From: Actinophytocola xinjiangensis
Lineage (GTDB): Bacteria; Actinomycetota; Actinomycetes; Mycobacteriales; Pseudonocardiaceae
Direction of reading: 5' to 3'
Assembly: GCF_001921215.1 (NCBI RefSeq)
Contig: NZ_MSIF01000008.1
Coordinates: forward strand, 1-64,000
Length of the DNA stretch: 64,000 nt
Positions 51,462 to 61,900 of the stretch are shown piece after piece; position 1 is the first letter of the stretch, and each line of letters opens with the position of its first letter. The position numbers and the translations under genes were made by a program. Below the pieces are notes generated by a model. It was not told the DNA's origin, searched no databases, and saw only the letters and a list, made by a program, of their open reading frames with translations.

Positions 51462-53918
51462 TCACTCCGGGCCATCGGGGTCCTCCGCCGTGCAGGCGGG
51501 AGTGCACCCGGGCAGGCGGGCCCGGCTGCCGATCAGGTACGCGATCTGCGCCCGCGAAGTGACCTCGAGCTTCTTGAAGATCCGGTCCAGGTAGGTCTCG
51601 ACGGTCTTGCGGCTCAGCATCAGCATGTCGGCGATCCGGTGGTTCGTGTGGCCCTTGCTCACCAACTCCGAGATCTCCCACTCGCGCCGGCTCAGCGAGT
51701 CCAGCCTGCTGGTCTCGGCATCCAGCTTGGCGGTGTCCGGCCGCCGCACGGCATCCAGCACCGCGAGACGGGTCGGCTCCGGCCCACCGTACTCGGACAC
51801 GGTACGCCGGAGTTGCCGCGCCGCGGGCAGCACGAGCTCGGTCACCAGCACCCCGGCGACCGCGCCGTCCATGCCGACTGTGGCGCTGGGGTCGGTGTGC
51901 GGGTCAGTGTCTGCGGTTGTGCGCGCGTAATCGGCCCACTCGGCGGCGACCTCATGCTCACCGAGCGCGAGCAGGGTCCGTCTCAGGCCCGTCGCGAGGC
52001 GCGTGCGCAGGTACCCCTGCCCACTCGACACCGCGGCGTCGAGCCCGGTACGGAACAATGCGACCGCCGAGTCGAGCAGGTCCATCCTGCGATGAGTCTC
52101 GGCGATCAGATACCACGACTCCTGAGCGCACCAACGTTCCCGTTCCCCGAGCTCACCGAACAAGCGCAGCGCTGTGCGCAGGTGCCCGGCGGCGGAGTCG
52201 CCGCAAGACAGCGCCAGCAGCAGGTGCGCACGCAGCCGCGACAGCCGGTCGTCGTGCTCGGCCGCGCTCCGCAGCCCATCGCGCACCTCGTCGGTCAGCG
52301 GGGGGCCAGACGAGGCCACGGCGAGCGCGGCGAGCTCCAGGTGCAGCGGCGACCGGTCCAGATCCGCAGGGCCCGGCTCGGCGAGCGCCGCGTGCAACAC
52401 TGCCGCAGCCTCGGCCGGCCGGCCACGCAGCGTGTGGACCTTCGCGCACCACTCGGCGACCGTGACCCGCTCGTCCGGGGAAAGCCGGTGGTCGGCACCG
52501 AGCAAGCCGGTCAGGATCGTCTCGCTCTCGCCGAGGCGGCCGGCCACCGCCAGCGCCTTGCCGAGCAAGGTGAGTGTCGCGGCGGCGGGCGGCTGACCGA
52601 TCCTTAAGCAGTTCGCGGTACCGAGCCAGCGCGCGGCCCGTGCCGGCGACTCGAACAGGCAGCCGCGCGCCGCCTCCTCCAGCATGTCGGCGTCAGCCGG
52701 GTCGTCACCCCTGGCGACATGCTCGAGATGCCTTGCGATGACCGGCGGTCGCTCGTTCATGGCTCGGAACAGGGCGACCGCTCTGGTGTGCGCACCGTGC
52801 CGCCACGCGTCCGGCACCGCGTGGTAGGCAACCGAGCGGACCACGACGTCTCGGAACCGGAACCGGCGCAACGAGCCGAACGGCCGCACGATGTCGTGGC
52901 CAAGCAACTCGTCCATCCCGGTGAGCGCGTCCCGTTGATCGAGTTCGGCTACCGTCTCGACGACCGTGAGGGAGAACGGGTCCCCCGCTACCGCAGCGGC
53001 CCCCGCGACCAGTCGGGCCAGCGGCGACAGCATCCCGAAGTCGCCGGTGGGCGCCCCGGCCAGCGCCGGTGGGACGCCTTCGACGAGCTCCCTGACATCC
53101 GGTGGTTCTCCACCGGGCCCGGTTGTGGCCGTCGCGGCGAACGCCAGCAGCACGCCAGGGTTGCCGGCCGCCAGCCGCAGCAACCCTTGCCGCGCCACCC
53201 GGTTCGTCTCGGCCGGCAGCAACCCGGCGAGGTCCTCGGCAGGGATCGGGCCGGTGCGCATCCGGCGGATCGACGCCCCACCAGGCACCTCCCGGATCGC
53301 CGCCGCGAGCCGCACGTCGCACTGCCGCGGTCGATGGGCCAGCGCGATCACCAACGGGGCGTCCGGTGGGTGCCGCACGACGTGGTCGAGCAACGCGACC
53401 GAACCCTCGTCCATGTGGTGGGCGTCGTCGATGACGACGAGCAGCCCTCGCGACCCGGCCAGTGCCTCCAGCGCGAGCCCAACCGCGCGGAAGACCCGGT
53501 ATTGGTCCACCCGATCGTGCCCGGCGCCCGGCGCCGAGGTCGCAGCGCCGGGCCACGACGGGAACATAACGGAGAGCATGTCGGCACAGGTCGCGCCAAG
53601 CGACTCCCGTACTAGCTCGGTGTCCCGCGCCAGGAGGCCGTCGAGCGCGTCGACGAACACCTGGTAGGGCAGGGACTGTCCGACGACCGAACTGGTCGTG
53701 GCCACCATCCAGCCCGCGCGGTGCAGCCGGGACCGGAACTCCTCCAGCAGTCTGGTCTTGCCGGTCCCCGGCTCCCCGGCGATCTCCACGATGTGCGGCG
53801 ACGTGCCGGCCAGCGCGGCTACCTCGCGCAGCGACGCCAGCTCGTGGTCCCGGCCCACCAGCGTGCGTCTGAGCTCCGAAGTGGTGGCATCCACCAGTGC
53901 GGCACTGTCCAACGCCAT
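51462..53918 (-). CDS. LAL-type large LuxR-family transcriptional regulator
   Basis: 818 residues. An N-terminal AAA/NACHT-like ATPase has Walker A GEPGTGKT (48-55) and a Walker B segment LLVVIDDAHH. A long helical TPR-like middle follows, and then a C-terminal LuxR helix-turn-helix (LSRREWEISELVSKGHTNHRIA ... KTVETYLDRIFKKL). LAL regulators are common activators of actinomycete antibiotic clusters and respond to small ligands through the central part. ATG at 53,918 is preceded by a G-rich site. It is transcribed alone, away from the NRPS relic. Its target is unknown, but its position beside the other regulators suggests a role for this locus. Confidence 0.9.
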   Translation of the reverse strand: MALDSAALVDATTSELRRTLVGRDHELASLREVAALAGTSPHIVEIAGEPGTGKTRLLEEFRSRLHRAGWMVATTSSVVGQSLPYQVFVDALDGLLARDTELVRESLGATCADMLSVMFPSWPGAATSAPGAGHDRVDQYRVFRAVGLALEALAGSRGLLVVIDDAHHMDEGSVALLDHVVRHPPDAPLVIALAHRPRQCDVRLAAAIREVPGGASIRRMRTGPIPAEDLAGLLPAETNRVARQGLLRLAAGNPGVLLAFAATATTGPGGEPPDVRELVEGVPPALAGAPTGDFGMLSPLARLVAGAAAVAGDPFSLTVVETVAELDQRDALTGMDELLGHDIVRPFGSLRRFRFRDVVVRSVAYHAVPDAWRHGAHTRAVALFRAMNERPPVIARHLEHVARGDDPADADMLEEAARGCLFESPARAARWLGTANCLRIGQPPAAATLTLLGKALAVAGRLGESETILTGLLGADHRLSPDERVTVAEWCAKVHTLRGRPAEAAAVLHAALAEPGPADLDRSPLHLELAALAVASSGPPLTDEVRDGLRSAAEHDDRLSRLRAHLLLALSCGDSAAGHLRTALRLFGELGERERWCAQESWYLIAETHRRMDLLDSAVALFRTGLDAAVSSGQGYLRTRLATGLRRTLLALGEHEVAAEWADYARTTADTDPHTDPSATVGMDGAVAGVLVTELVLPAARQLRRTVSEYGGPEPTRLAVLDAVRRPDTAKLDAETSRLDSLSRREWEISELVSKGHTNHRIADMLMLSRKTVETYLDRIFKKLEVTSRAQIAYLIGSRARLPGCTPACTAEDPDGPE

Positions 53919-54058
53919 ACGCCCCCCGATCTCCTGGTGGCCGACGGTCGCGGTTCTCCTGCGTTCGACGCCCGGTGGCAGGCACCCGAGTCGGCCTCAC
54001 CACAGGCTGGTCCAGCGCGACTGGATTCCATCTGGATCGGGTCTGGGTTGATGGCCGT

Positions 54059-55500
54059 TCACCTCCCCACGTCATCGACCTGCCCCTCCGCGAGCATCCC
54101 GGTGATCTCCTCATCCGGAAGTCCGCCAATCCGGCTCAGCAATCGCGCGCAGGTCGTCCCGGCTCGCCAGGGCAAGTTGGCGCCGCTGCACCTCACCGGC
54201 CAACTCGGCCAGCGTCCAGCGACGCCTCAGCAGCTCGACGACCGAGACCTCGATCCCGAACCTGGTCCTGATCCGCGCCGCGATCTGGGTGGCCATCAGT
54301 GAGTGCCCGCCCAGTCACGGAACTCGTCGTCGCAGCCAATCCGCGGGATGCCGAGCACCGTGGACCAGATATCCGCAAAGAAGCCGTTCGGCCGCAGTGC
54401 GCGGTGGCCGGTACTCGGTCGCTCCAGCGCGCGATCCGCTCCTGCTCTCCGGTGGTGAGCAGCGGCAGCGATCCGAGCGGCGGGTCCGGATCCTCGGCGG
54501 CCTCGGCCAGCAGATGGGTGAACCCTGCCGCCATGCGTTCGGCGGTCGACTCGTCGAACAGGTCGGTGGCAAAGGACACGTGGCCACCTAGCCACCGCTC
54601 ACGGTCTCGATCAGCTCGAGCGACAGCTCGAACTGCGCGGTCGCAGGGGGACCTCGAACGGCTCCGCCGCCAGGTCGGGCACGGTCCACCCTGGTGTCGC
54701 CGGACGGAGTCCGGGCGCCACGCGCACACCCGACGCGGGCGACCCGTGCCCGCGACCCAAAGCCGTGAGCACGGTCTCCAGCAGCGTGTGCCGGTGTGAC
54801 AGGGTGGCAAGGCAGCTCGCCCGCGCCCGGCCGACCAGCGCGCGGAACGACGGCACGCGGGGGTAGTGTCGACCCGCAGCGGCAGCACCTGCGCCAGGAA
54901 GCCCACCAGTCGATCGGCGCCAGGCCGGTCCCGGTTCGCGACGAACGAGCCGAGCACCACGTCGGGCTGGCCGCTCCATCTGGCAAGTACCGCGGCGAAC
55001 CCGGCGACCAGCACCGTGTGCAGGGTCGTGTCTCCCGCTCGGCGATGGCGCGGAGCCGATCCTCGGATGTGCGTCGCGACGTCCGAGGGTGGTCGGAGAG
55101 CAGTTCGAGCGCCGACGCTCCGGTGAGCCGGTCCAGCCAGTGAGCCAGTTGGTCGAGCATCGCCGGCTCGTCCACCCTGCCGCGCTGCCAGACGGCGAAG
55201 TCCGCGTACTGGAACGGAAGCGGCGGCAGCGGGTCCGGTTCGCCCGCGCGGTACGCGGTGTACAGCACGGCCGGGTCGACTCATCGCGGCACCGATCCAG
55301 CTCGACGCCGCGGGGATCCGCCGGCTGCCGCAATTCCTCGACTGGCACCGGCAGCTCCGCCGGCGGGCGCGGGCACTGGCTCGGCAACCCGTCCGTGGCG
55401 AGAACCCGGTGCGTAACACCTCGTGTCGGGACACGATCGTCGACAGGGCGCGGCGAAGCGCAGCAACCTCGAGCGGCCCGCGCAGCTCGTGTCCGTGGCT
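54059..55500 (-). pseudogene. Decayed NRPS segment: condensation and carrier domains, many frameshifts
   Basis: NRPS sequence is recognisable only by switching frame repeatedly. In order: LRGPLEVAALRRALSTIVSR; PFQYADFAVWQ; VLGSFVANRDRPGADRLVGF; FRALVGRARASC; FELSLELIETV; SFATDLFDESTAERMAAGF; then a carrier piece with THSLMATQIAARI and a tail GLPDEEITGML. The condensation piece passes directly into the carrier, so the adenylation domain has been deleted. I count at least seven frame changes. It cannot make a working protein. It begins exactly where the SARP gene is cut short, so one rearrangement probably damaged both. Confidence 0.8.
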
Positions 55501-57100
55501 ATACGGACAACCGCTGCGGCTGCGATCGACTGATGAACGCGGAGATGGTCTCCGTCGCGTCGTCGCTCTCCGGACCGCAGCGATGCCACCTGTCCGTACA
55601 GAACAGCTCGCACACGTAGCTCTCGATCGACCGCTCCGGCGCGCATGCCAAGTGCGCGGCTGCCAGGCGCAGGGCAACCGGGTGGTAGGCGCACAGCCGC
55701 CCGAGCGCCGCCGCCGGCCCCGGCTCCGCCGAAACCCGTTCCTCGGTCAGCAGCGCGGTGAGCAGGTCCAACACCTCGGCAGGGGTCAGCGTTCCGACCT
55801 CGAGTGAGCGGGCCCCGTCCAGCGCGACCAGCCCCATCTGGCGGAATCGACTCGTCACCAACACCATGCTGCCCGCACTGCCCGGCAGCAGCGGACGAAC
55901 TTGTTCGGCTGTCGCTGCGTTGTCCAGCACCACCAGGACCCGACGCCCGTCGAGCATTGTGCGGAACAGTGCGCTGCGCTCGGCTGTCGTGGTTGGCATC
56001 AGCTCCGGTATGAGCCCGAGTGAACTGAGAAAGTGCCGCAGCACGTCGGCTGGGTCGAGCGGTTCGAACCGGTCGACCGGCCACAGGTTGACGAACAACT
56101 GCCCGTCTGGGAAGTTGCGGGCGGCACGCTGGGCCCAGTGGACGGTCAACGCCGTCTTCCCGACTCCGGGACCGCCGGTGAGCAGCACGAGCGGGGTGGT
56201 TTCGCCGCCACCGTGCGGGGCGACGGCGTCCAGCCGGGCCAGGGCATCCGCACGGCCGACGAACCTGGGCACATCTCGGGGAAGTTGCGCCGGCTGTTGC
56301 GCAACCGGGCGGTGTGGCTGGCCGGGCAGGCCTACAGCGGTGGTGAATTCATGCCTGAGCACCTGCTGGTGCGCGGCCCGGAGCTCCAGTCCCGGGTCGA
56401 CGCCCAACTCATCCGCCAGCCGTTCACGGACCTGCTGATAGGTTGACAACGCGCACGCCTGGCGGCCCGTGGCGGCGAGCACCAGCAACAAGCGTGCCTG
56501 AAGCGGTTCGTCCAGCGGCTCTGCCGCAGCGGCCGCACGGGTCAGCGGCAAGACTCGCTCGGCGCAGCCGAGAGACAGCGCGAGGTCGACGGCCTGCTGC
56601 ATGGCCGTTATGAACTCCCGGTCGACCGCGTAGAACGGCGGGAGCAGGCGGATCCGCTGGTCCAGGTTCTCCGCGCACCGGCCACGCCACAGCCCGAGCG
56701 CCGCCAGGTAGAGCTCGACGGCCTCGGCCGAATCACCCTGGTCATGCGCAGCCCGCGCGTCGTCGACCAGGCAACGGAACCGGAGCAGGTCGAGGTCGTC
56801 AGGTGCGACGTGGAACAGGTAGCCACTGTCCCGCCGGACTAGCCAGCGCCCCTGTTCCCGCGGCGCGATGTCCGGTTCGAGCATGCGACGCACCATGCTC
56901 GCATGCTTGTGCACCGCGTTCACCGCACTCGCGGGCGACCGTCCCCCCCAGAGGATGTCCACGATCTCCCCCACCGTTACCGGGTGTCCCGCCCTGATCA
57001 ACAGCGCGGCCAGGAACGCACGCGACTGAGCACCCAGGTCAACCTCGGCGCCGTCCAGCGAGACACCAACTCGCCCAAGAACCGTGAACCTGTACGTCAA
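55499..57100 (-). CDS. SARP-NB-ARC regulator (AfsR-like), shortened at the C-terminus
   Basis: About 533 residues. A winged-helix OmpR-type DNA-binding domain (YRFTVLGRVGVSL, DILWGG) fills the first ~100 residues. A bacterial transcriptional activator domain follows (LLRFRCLVDDA, about 105-255), then an NB-ARC ATPase with P-loop GGPGVGKT (309-316) and LVVLDNAATAEQV. AfsR-type proteins continue with a TPR region, which is absent here. The frame ends about 20 codons after a normal NB-ARC segment, where NRPS relic sequence begins. DNA-binding and ATPase parts look intact, so partial function is possible. Start TTG 57,100 was chosen for the domain N-terminus; the upstream frame is AT-rich. Confidence 0.85.
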   Translation of the reverse strand: MTYRFTVLGRVGVSLDGAEVDLGAQSRAFLAALLIRAGHPVTVGEIVDILWGGRSPASAVNAVHKHASMVRRMLEPDIAPREQGRWLVRRDSGYLFHVAPDDLDLLRFRCLVDDARAAHDQGDSAEAVELYLAALGLWRGRCAENLDQRIRLLPPFYAVDREFITAMQQAVDLALSLGCAERVLPLTRAAAAAEPLDEPLQARLLLVLAATGRQACALSTYQQVRERLADELGVDPGLELRAAHQQVLRHEFTTAVGLPGQPHRPVAQQPAQLPRDVPRFVGRADALARLDAVAPHGGGETTPLVLLTGGPGVGKTALTVHWAQRAARNFPDGQLFVNLWPVDRFEPLDPADVLRHFLSSLGLIPELMPTTTAERSALFRTMLDGRRVLVVLDNAATAEQVRPLLPGSAGSMVLVTSRFRQMGLVALDGARSLEVGTLTPAEVLDLLTALLTEERVSAEPGPAAALGRLCAYHPVALRLAAAHLACAPERSIESYVCELFCTDRWHRCGPESDDATETISAFISRSQPQRLSV

Positions 57101-57744
57101 CGAAAACCAACCCTCTCGAGCCGACGAACTCCAGTCGCAAAGCTGACACAAGATCAATAATTCACCTGTCAGGTAAATTACCCATAAGATGGTCATACAC
57201 TCCATGAGCCTTGATCCGCCGGCTCATCAATTCACATTCCCATTGCCCGAACAATTCCAGGAGGGCCATACACAAGACCCCTGAGGCAGTCGAAAACCCG
57301 CGACAAACGACGAGGAAAATGCCGCAACACAACTCCCACGGACCGGCAGCTATCAAAATCGACACTATGCCGTTGACAACCAGCGGTCGGTTGAACATGA
57401 CCAAAAAGTTGACAGACTCGGTGAATCTGCGGCGCCGCGTGTCGAGTCCGGATTGCCGATCGCGCTGGTCACTCCCGGGCGATTGGGGTCGGCCGTACGC
57501 TCGCCACCGGCATCGCCGGACCGGATCGGGTAAACCCAACAGATCGCCGCCGTCGTCAGCCAGGGCGAATTGTGCGACACCAACCGCCGCCCGGCTCGCC
57601 GACCGGGTGACGCCACCAGCCAGCTGTTGTTCACCCAGGACATGATCGGACTGCCGGTCCAGATGGGTGAGTTCCGCCAGCAGCGCGGCCCGCTCCTGCC
57701 TATTCGGGACCAGTTCCAGACCGTAGACCTCCACGTCAGCGGTC
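57101..57744. other. AT-rich intergenic region between SARP and StrR-type genes
   Basis: This 644-bp stretch is the most AT-rich large block of the window. It should hold the SARP promoter at its left side. A perfect 11-bp palindrome lies at 57,164-57,174. A minus-strand frame is open through most of it, but its codon pattern and lack of domains argue against a gene. Bases 57,440-57,744 return to high GC, again without a recognised protein. Confidence 0.5.
57164..57174. promoter_or_regulatory. 11-bp palindrome ACCTGTCAGGT upstream of the SARP gene
   Basis: Perfect dyad ACCTG-T-CAGGT, 64 bp before the proposed SARP start and inside the AT-rich block. It is a plausible regulator site. The binding protein is unknown. 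Confidence 0.4.
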
Positions 57745-58692
57745 TCACTCGCACGAACGTTCTTCCAACCGCGTCGCGAGCCTATGCCAGTAATCCGCGT
57801 ACATTCGTGCCAGTTCGGCAACCGAGGTCACGTAATGACTGGGCACACCGTCGGCCAGCTCGTCGCATTCGGCTGCGGTTCCCGGACTGTGGCTCAACGC
57901 ACGCAACAACATTTTCCCCGTTTCGGTGAAACGCAATGACGGATCACTGCGCAGCGCGCGGAGAACCGACGAGCCGTCCACGACCGGAACGGACTCGACG
58001 ACGCGTGCCGTGTCAGCGGATTCGTCGGCACCGTCATGGAGGCGTCTGCGCACGTCCTTCGCGGTGGTGCGGGAGACTCCGGCTGCGCGCGCGATGTCGT
58101 GAACGGACGCATCGGGGTCGTCCATCAACAGCTCGATCGCGCGTCGCCGGCCGTCCGCACTGTTCAGCGGTCGAACCCGACCGTCCCTGCCGACCCGTCC
58201 GGTCAACTGGGGAACTTCCCCACTCGACCGTCGGCGCACGGCGCCGACGGTCTTGTGCGCCAGGCCGGCGATCGCGGCGATCGCCCGATCCGACCAATGA
58301 GGATACAACACGAGGATCCGTGCCGCAGCCGCCTTGCGGTCGGCGAGGGTCAGCGGCAGCCCATGCGCGATGTTCGCCTTGACGCCGAGGATGAATGCCG
58401 CGTGCTCATCGCCGTCGAAGAACCGTACCGCGATGCTTCGTCTGCCCTTGAGCTTGGCAGCACGCAACCGGTGCATGCCGTCGATCACCCGCATCGTCGA
58501 ACGATGCACGATGATGGGCGGTAGTACCCCGGCGCCCTCAGCGAGGACCCGGACGTGTGCCAGATCCTCGCCGGTCAGCCGGGGCGAGTCCGCGGCCTGC
58601 ACCGTCTCGATCGGCACCTCGATCACGTCATCGGGCGAGGATCCGGCTTCCTGGTCCAGTTCCAGTGATTCCATGTGCGCTCGCGTCCCCAT
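57745..58692 (-). CDS. StrR-type (ParB-fold) pathway-specific regulator, copy 2
   Basis: About 315 residues. The ParB-like domain has DSPRLTGEDLAHVR, PPIIVHRSTMRVIDGMHRLRAAKLKG and then NIAHGLPLTLADRKAAAARI. Helix-turn-helix segments follow (WSDRAIAAIAGLAHKTV and ARAAGVSRTTAKDVRRRL). This copy keeps the StrR/NovG consensus more closely than copy 1 and is the better candidate for the cluster activator. ATG 58,692 has GGAG about 10 bp upstream; ATG 58,674 is an alternative. It is divergent from the large nSTAND gene, with 215 bp between them. Confidence 0.88.
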   Translation of the reverse strand: MGTRAHMESLELDQEAGSSPDDVIEVPIETVQAADSPRLTGEDLAHVRVLAEGAGVLPPIIVHRSTMRVIDGMHRLRAAKLKGRRSIAVRFFDGDEHAAFILGVKANIAHGLPLTLADRKAAAARILVLYPHWSDRAIAAIAGLAHKTVGAVRRRSSGEVPQLTGRVGRDGRVRPLNSADGRRRAIELLMDDPDASVHDIARAAGVSRTTAKDVRRRLHDGADESADTARVVESVPVVDGSSVLRALRSDPSLRFTETGKMLLRALSHSPGTAAECDELADGVPSHYVTSVAELARMYADYWHRLATRLEERSCE

Positions 58693-58907
58693 GAGAAGCG
58701 GTCTCCGTTGGTGTCGATCCATCGACCGACGGTTGCCTCCCCAGGCCGACAGGACGTGAGTCTTGTGGACCGCTCGATTGTCCAGCAGACCCTCTTGACC
58801 AGTTCAGACAATTTCGTAGCCGCCTTTGGCTCGGGCGCCGCTGTGCAGGCGACGGCAGGAGGTTTCGTAGCATCGACGTGGGATTTCCGCACTTGTGGGG
58901 AGGCGTC

Positions 58908-61900
58908 GTGGGGCGTCGTGAACGACCGTTGGATCCGACTGTCGGGCCTGTCGCACGGTTTGCCGACGGGCTGCGAAGGTTGCGCCAGGAGGCGGGCGGA
59001 ATCACGTACCGGGTGATGGCGCGTAAGGCGCATTACTCAGCCGCGACGCTGGCACAGGCGGCGTCCGGGGCCCGGCTGCCGTCGCTGGAGGTCCTGCTGG
59101 CGTACGTCGACGTGTGCGGTGGTGACTGCGAGGAGTGGGAGCGGCGCTGGCGGCAGACCGTGCGGGAAGTGGACGCGGAGGCGCACGCGGCGGGCGACGA
59201 CGCGGAGGCGCCCTATCTGGGTCTGGCTCGCTTCGACGCCGAGGACCATGAGCGTTTCTTCGGCCGGGACCTCCTTGTCGACGAGCTCGAGGATCTGCTG
59301 AGTCGCCGCCGCCTGGTGGTGGTGACCGGTCCGTCCGGTAGTGGCAAGTCCTCGCTGCTGCACGCCGGATTGGTCCCCCGGCTGCGGCGAACCGAGTCGC
59401 GGAACGGACAGTCGACCGCGATTCGACTGCTCACGCCCGGAGAGCACCCGGCGGACACACACGCCGAGGTCCTTGATCCGCAGCAGACCCCATCGGGAAC
59501 CGTGGTCGTGGTCGACCAGTTCGAGGAAGTGTTCACCCTGTGCATAGACAGGGCGGAGCGCACCCACTTCCTCGACCGGCTCCACGCCGCCACCGAACGC
59601 GGTGTTCGTGTCATCGTCGCCGTGCGCGCCGACTTCTACGGTCACCTCACCCAACACCGCGCACTTACCGAAGCAGCCCACCACGCCACCCTGCTGGTGG
59701 CAACGATGCGGAAGGAAGAACTACGGCAGGCGATCGTGAGACCGGCCGCCTTGTACGGCCTCGTCGTCGAGCGCACACTCACCACTCGCATCCTCCACGA
59801 GGTCGCCGACGAACCCGGCGGCCTGCCACTGATGTCCCATGCATTACAGGAAACTTGGCGCCGCCGCAAGGGCAGAGTCCTGACCGAAGCCGCCTTCGAC
59901 GATGCCGGCGGCCTCCACGGCGCCATCACCCACACCGCCGAGAATTTCTACCAGCACCTTACCGACGACCAAGCCGAAACCGCTCGGCGGATCCTGCTGC
60001 GCCTGGTCAATCCAGGCCAGGGAAACCAGGACACCCGCCGCTCAATCAGCCGCACCGAGGTCATCGCACTCGGCCCGAGCGCCATACCGATCCTCAATCG
60101 GCTCGCCCACGCCCGACTGGTCACCTTGGACGGAGACATTGTCAGCCTGGCCCACGAGGCCGTTCTGAGCGCCTGGCCCCGACTCCACAACTGGATCGAC
60201 ACTGATCGCGAGCGGCTACGGGTCCAACGCCAGCTCACCGAAGCGGCCCGCACCTGGCAAACACTCAACCACGATCCTGGCAGCCTCTACCGAGGGGTGC
60301 GACTGACTGTCGCCGAGCAGTACTGCGCCACCCCCGACCATCCCGACGACCTCACCAGACTGGAACAGCGGTTCCTCACCGCCAGCCTCTCCGCTCGGAA
60401 ACGTAACCGCCGCGCCCGGCGCACCGGTAGGGCCGCACTGTCAGTCCTGCTCGTTCTCGGTCTCATCGCCGCCATGGTCGCCTGGCAACAGAACGAAGCC
60501 AACGAAACCCGCCGTGTCGAAGCCGAAGCCCGCCGCATCGCCGGTGTGGCCGCCAGCCTCCGCCTGTCCGACCCCCAGACCGCCATGCAACTCAGCCTCG
60601 CCGCCTGGCGCATCGCCGACCTCCCAGAAACGCGCTCCGCCCTGCTGGCCGCCGCGGTCCAACCCGAACAGAACGTCTTCACCGATCCGGACCGCAGCAC
60701 ACAGACCATGCGCCAGCTCAGCGCCGACGGCCGCACGCTGCTCAGCATCGGCCGCGAGCAGGTCACCCGCTGGAACCTCGCCACCAACCAGGCCACTGCG
60801 GTCCTGCCCGGCCTGAGTGACGCGATGACGCAGGCCGGCTTTCCTCGGGCAGACACCCAGTGGCTCCCAGTCTTCAGCGGCACAGATCAGAAGGTCAGCC
60901 TGTACGACCTCACTACCGGACGCCGGGACGAACCGGCCATGACCGAAGCCGACCGTGGCGCTGAGATGAGCCCAAGCGGCCGCATCCTCGTCGTCTACGA
61001 CGTCGACGGATCGAACCAACGCATCCAACTCTGGGACCCACGTACCCGACGCACACTTCTCGAGGTCAACGAGAACACCAAGGGAAAGCCGGTCGGCGAT
61101 ATCAACTCCCTGAACTGGGCACGCGTGTTGAGTCTCATGGACCAGTTCGAGCAGGAGCGCCGTGGCCTCGCGGAATTCGGTGTCCCGTTCCTCGACGCCA
61201 CGATGAGCGCGGACGACCGCTTTCTGGCTGTGTGCGTCCCCGGTGAACAGTTACGGCTGTGGGACGTCACCACAGGACGCAGAATGTCCGCGCCGTGGCT
61301 GCCGACCGTCTCCCTGCGCCAATGCGTCCAGGAGCAGATCACGTTCAGTGCCGACGGAAGCCGGCTGGCCGTCGTCGACGACACCGGCGTTCGCACCTGG
61401 CACACCGAGACCGGTCAGGAGGCTCCGGCAGTCACACACGCCGGTTTGACAATCCCGGAACTCAGCAAGGACGGCGCCTTCGTCGCGGCATCGGACGGTG
61501 AGGAGCTCCTCGTGTGGCGACTGGTCACCCCTCGCCACCCGGTACTTCGACACCGGCTTTCCGGCGAAACCGTCAAAGACATCAAGCTCGACACCGAGGC
61601 CGGAACCCTCCGCTACCTCGGCGGCCCGGACAACGCGTGGGGCACCACCGTGCACACCCTCACCCTGACCAGATCCGCGACCCCGCACTGGAGCAAACAC
61701 CCGAGCCTGGGAGCGAGGTTCAGCCCGGACGGCACAACCCTGGCCATCGCACGCCCGGACACCGAAGGTGAGTACATCCGGTTCCTCATCCTCGACAAAC
61801 GCACCGGAAAACCCGTGGCCGAACCCCCCCGAATGCCGTGCTCCATGCCCGACGATGACCTGTTCCGACACTGCACCGCCATGATGTCCTTCAACTCCAC

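Noticed and set aside
57373-57414. Two perfect TTGACA hexamers on the plus strand
   Set aside because: No fitting -10 box at 16-18 bp and no plus-strand gene downstream until 58,908.
57162-57821. Minus-strand open frame in the gap after the StrR-type gene
   Set aside because: No conserved motif, mixed AT-rich and GC-rich composition, and it overlaps the 3' end of the StrR-type gene; treated as non-coding.
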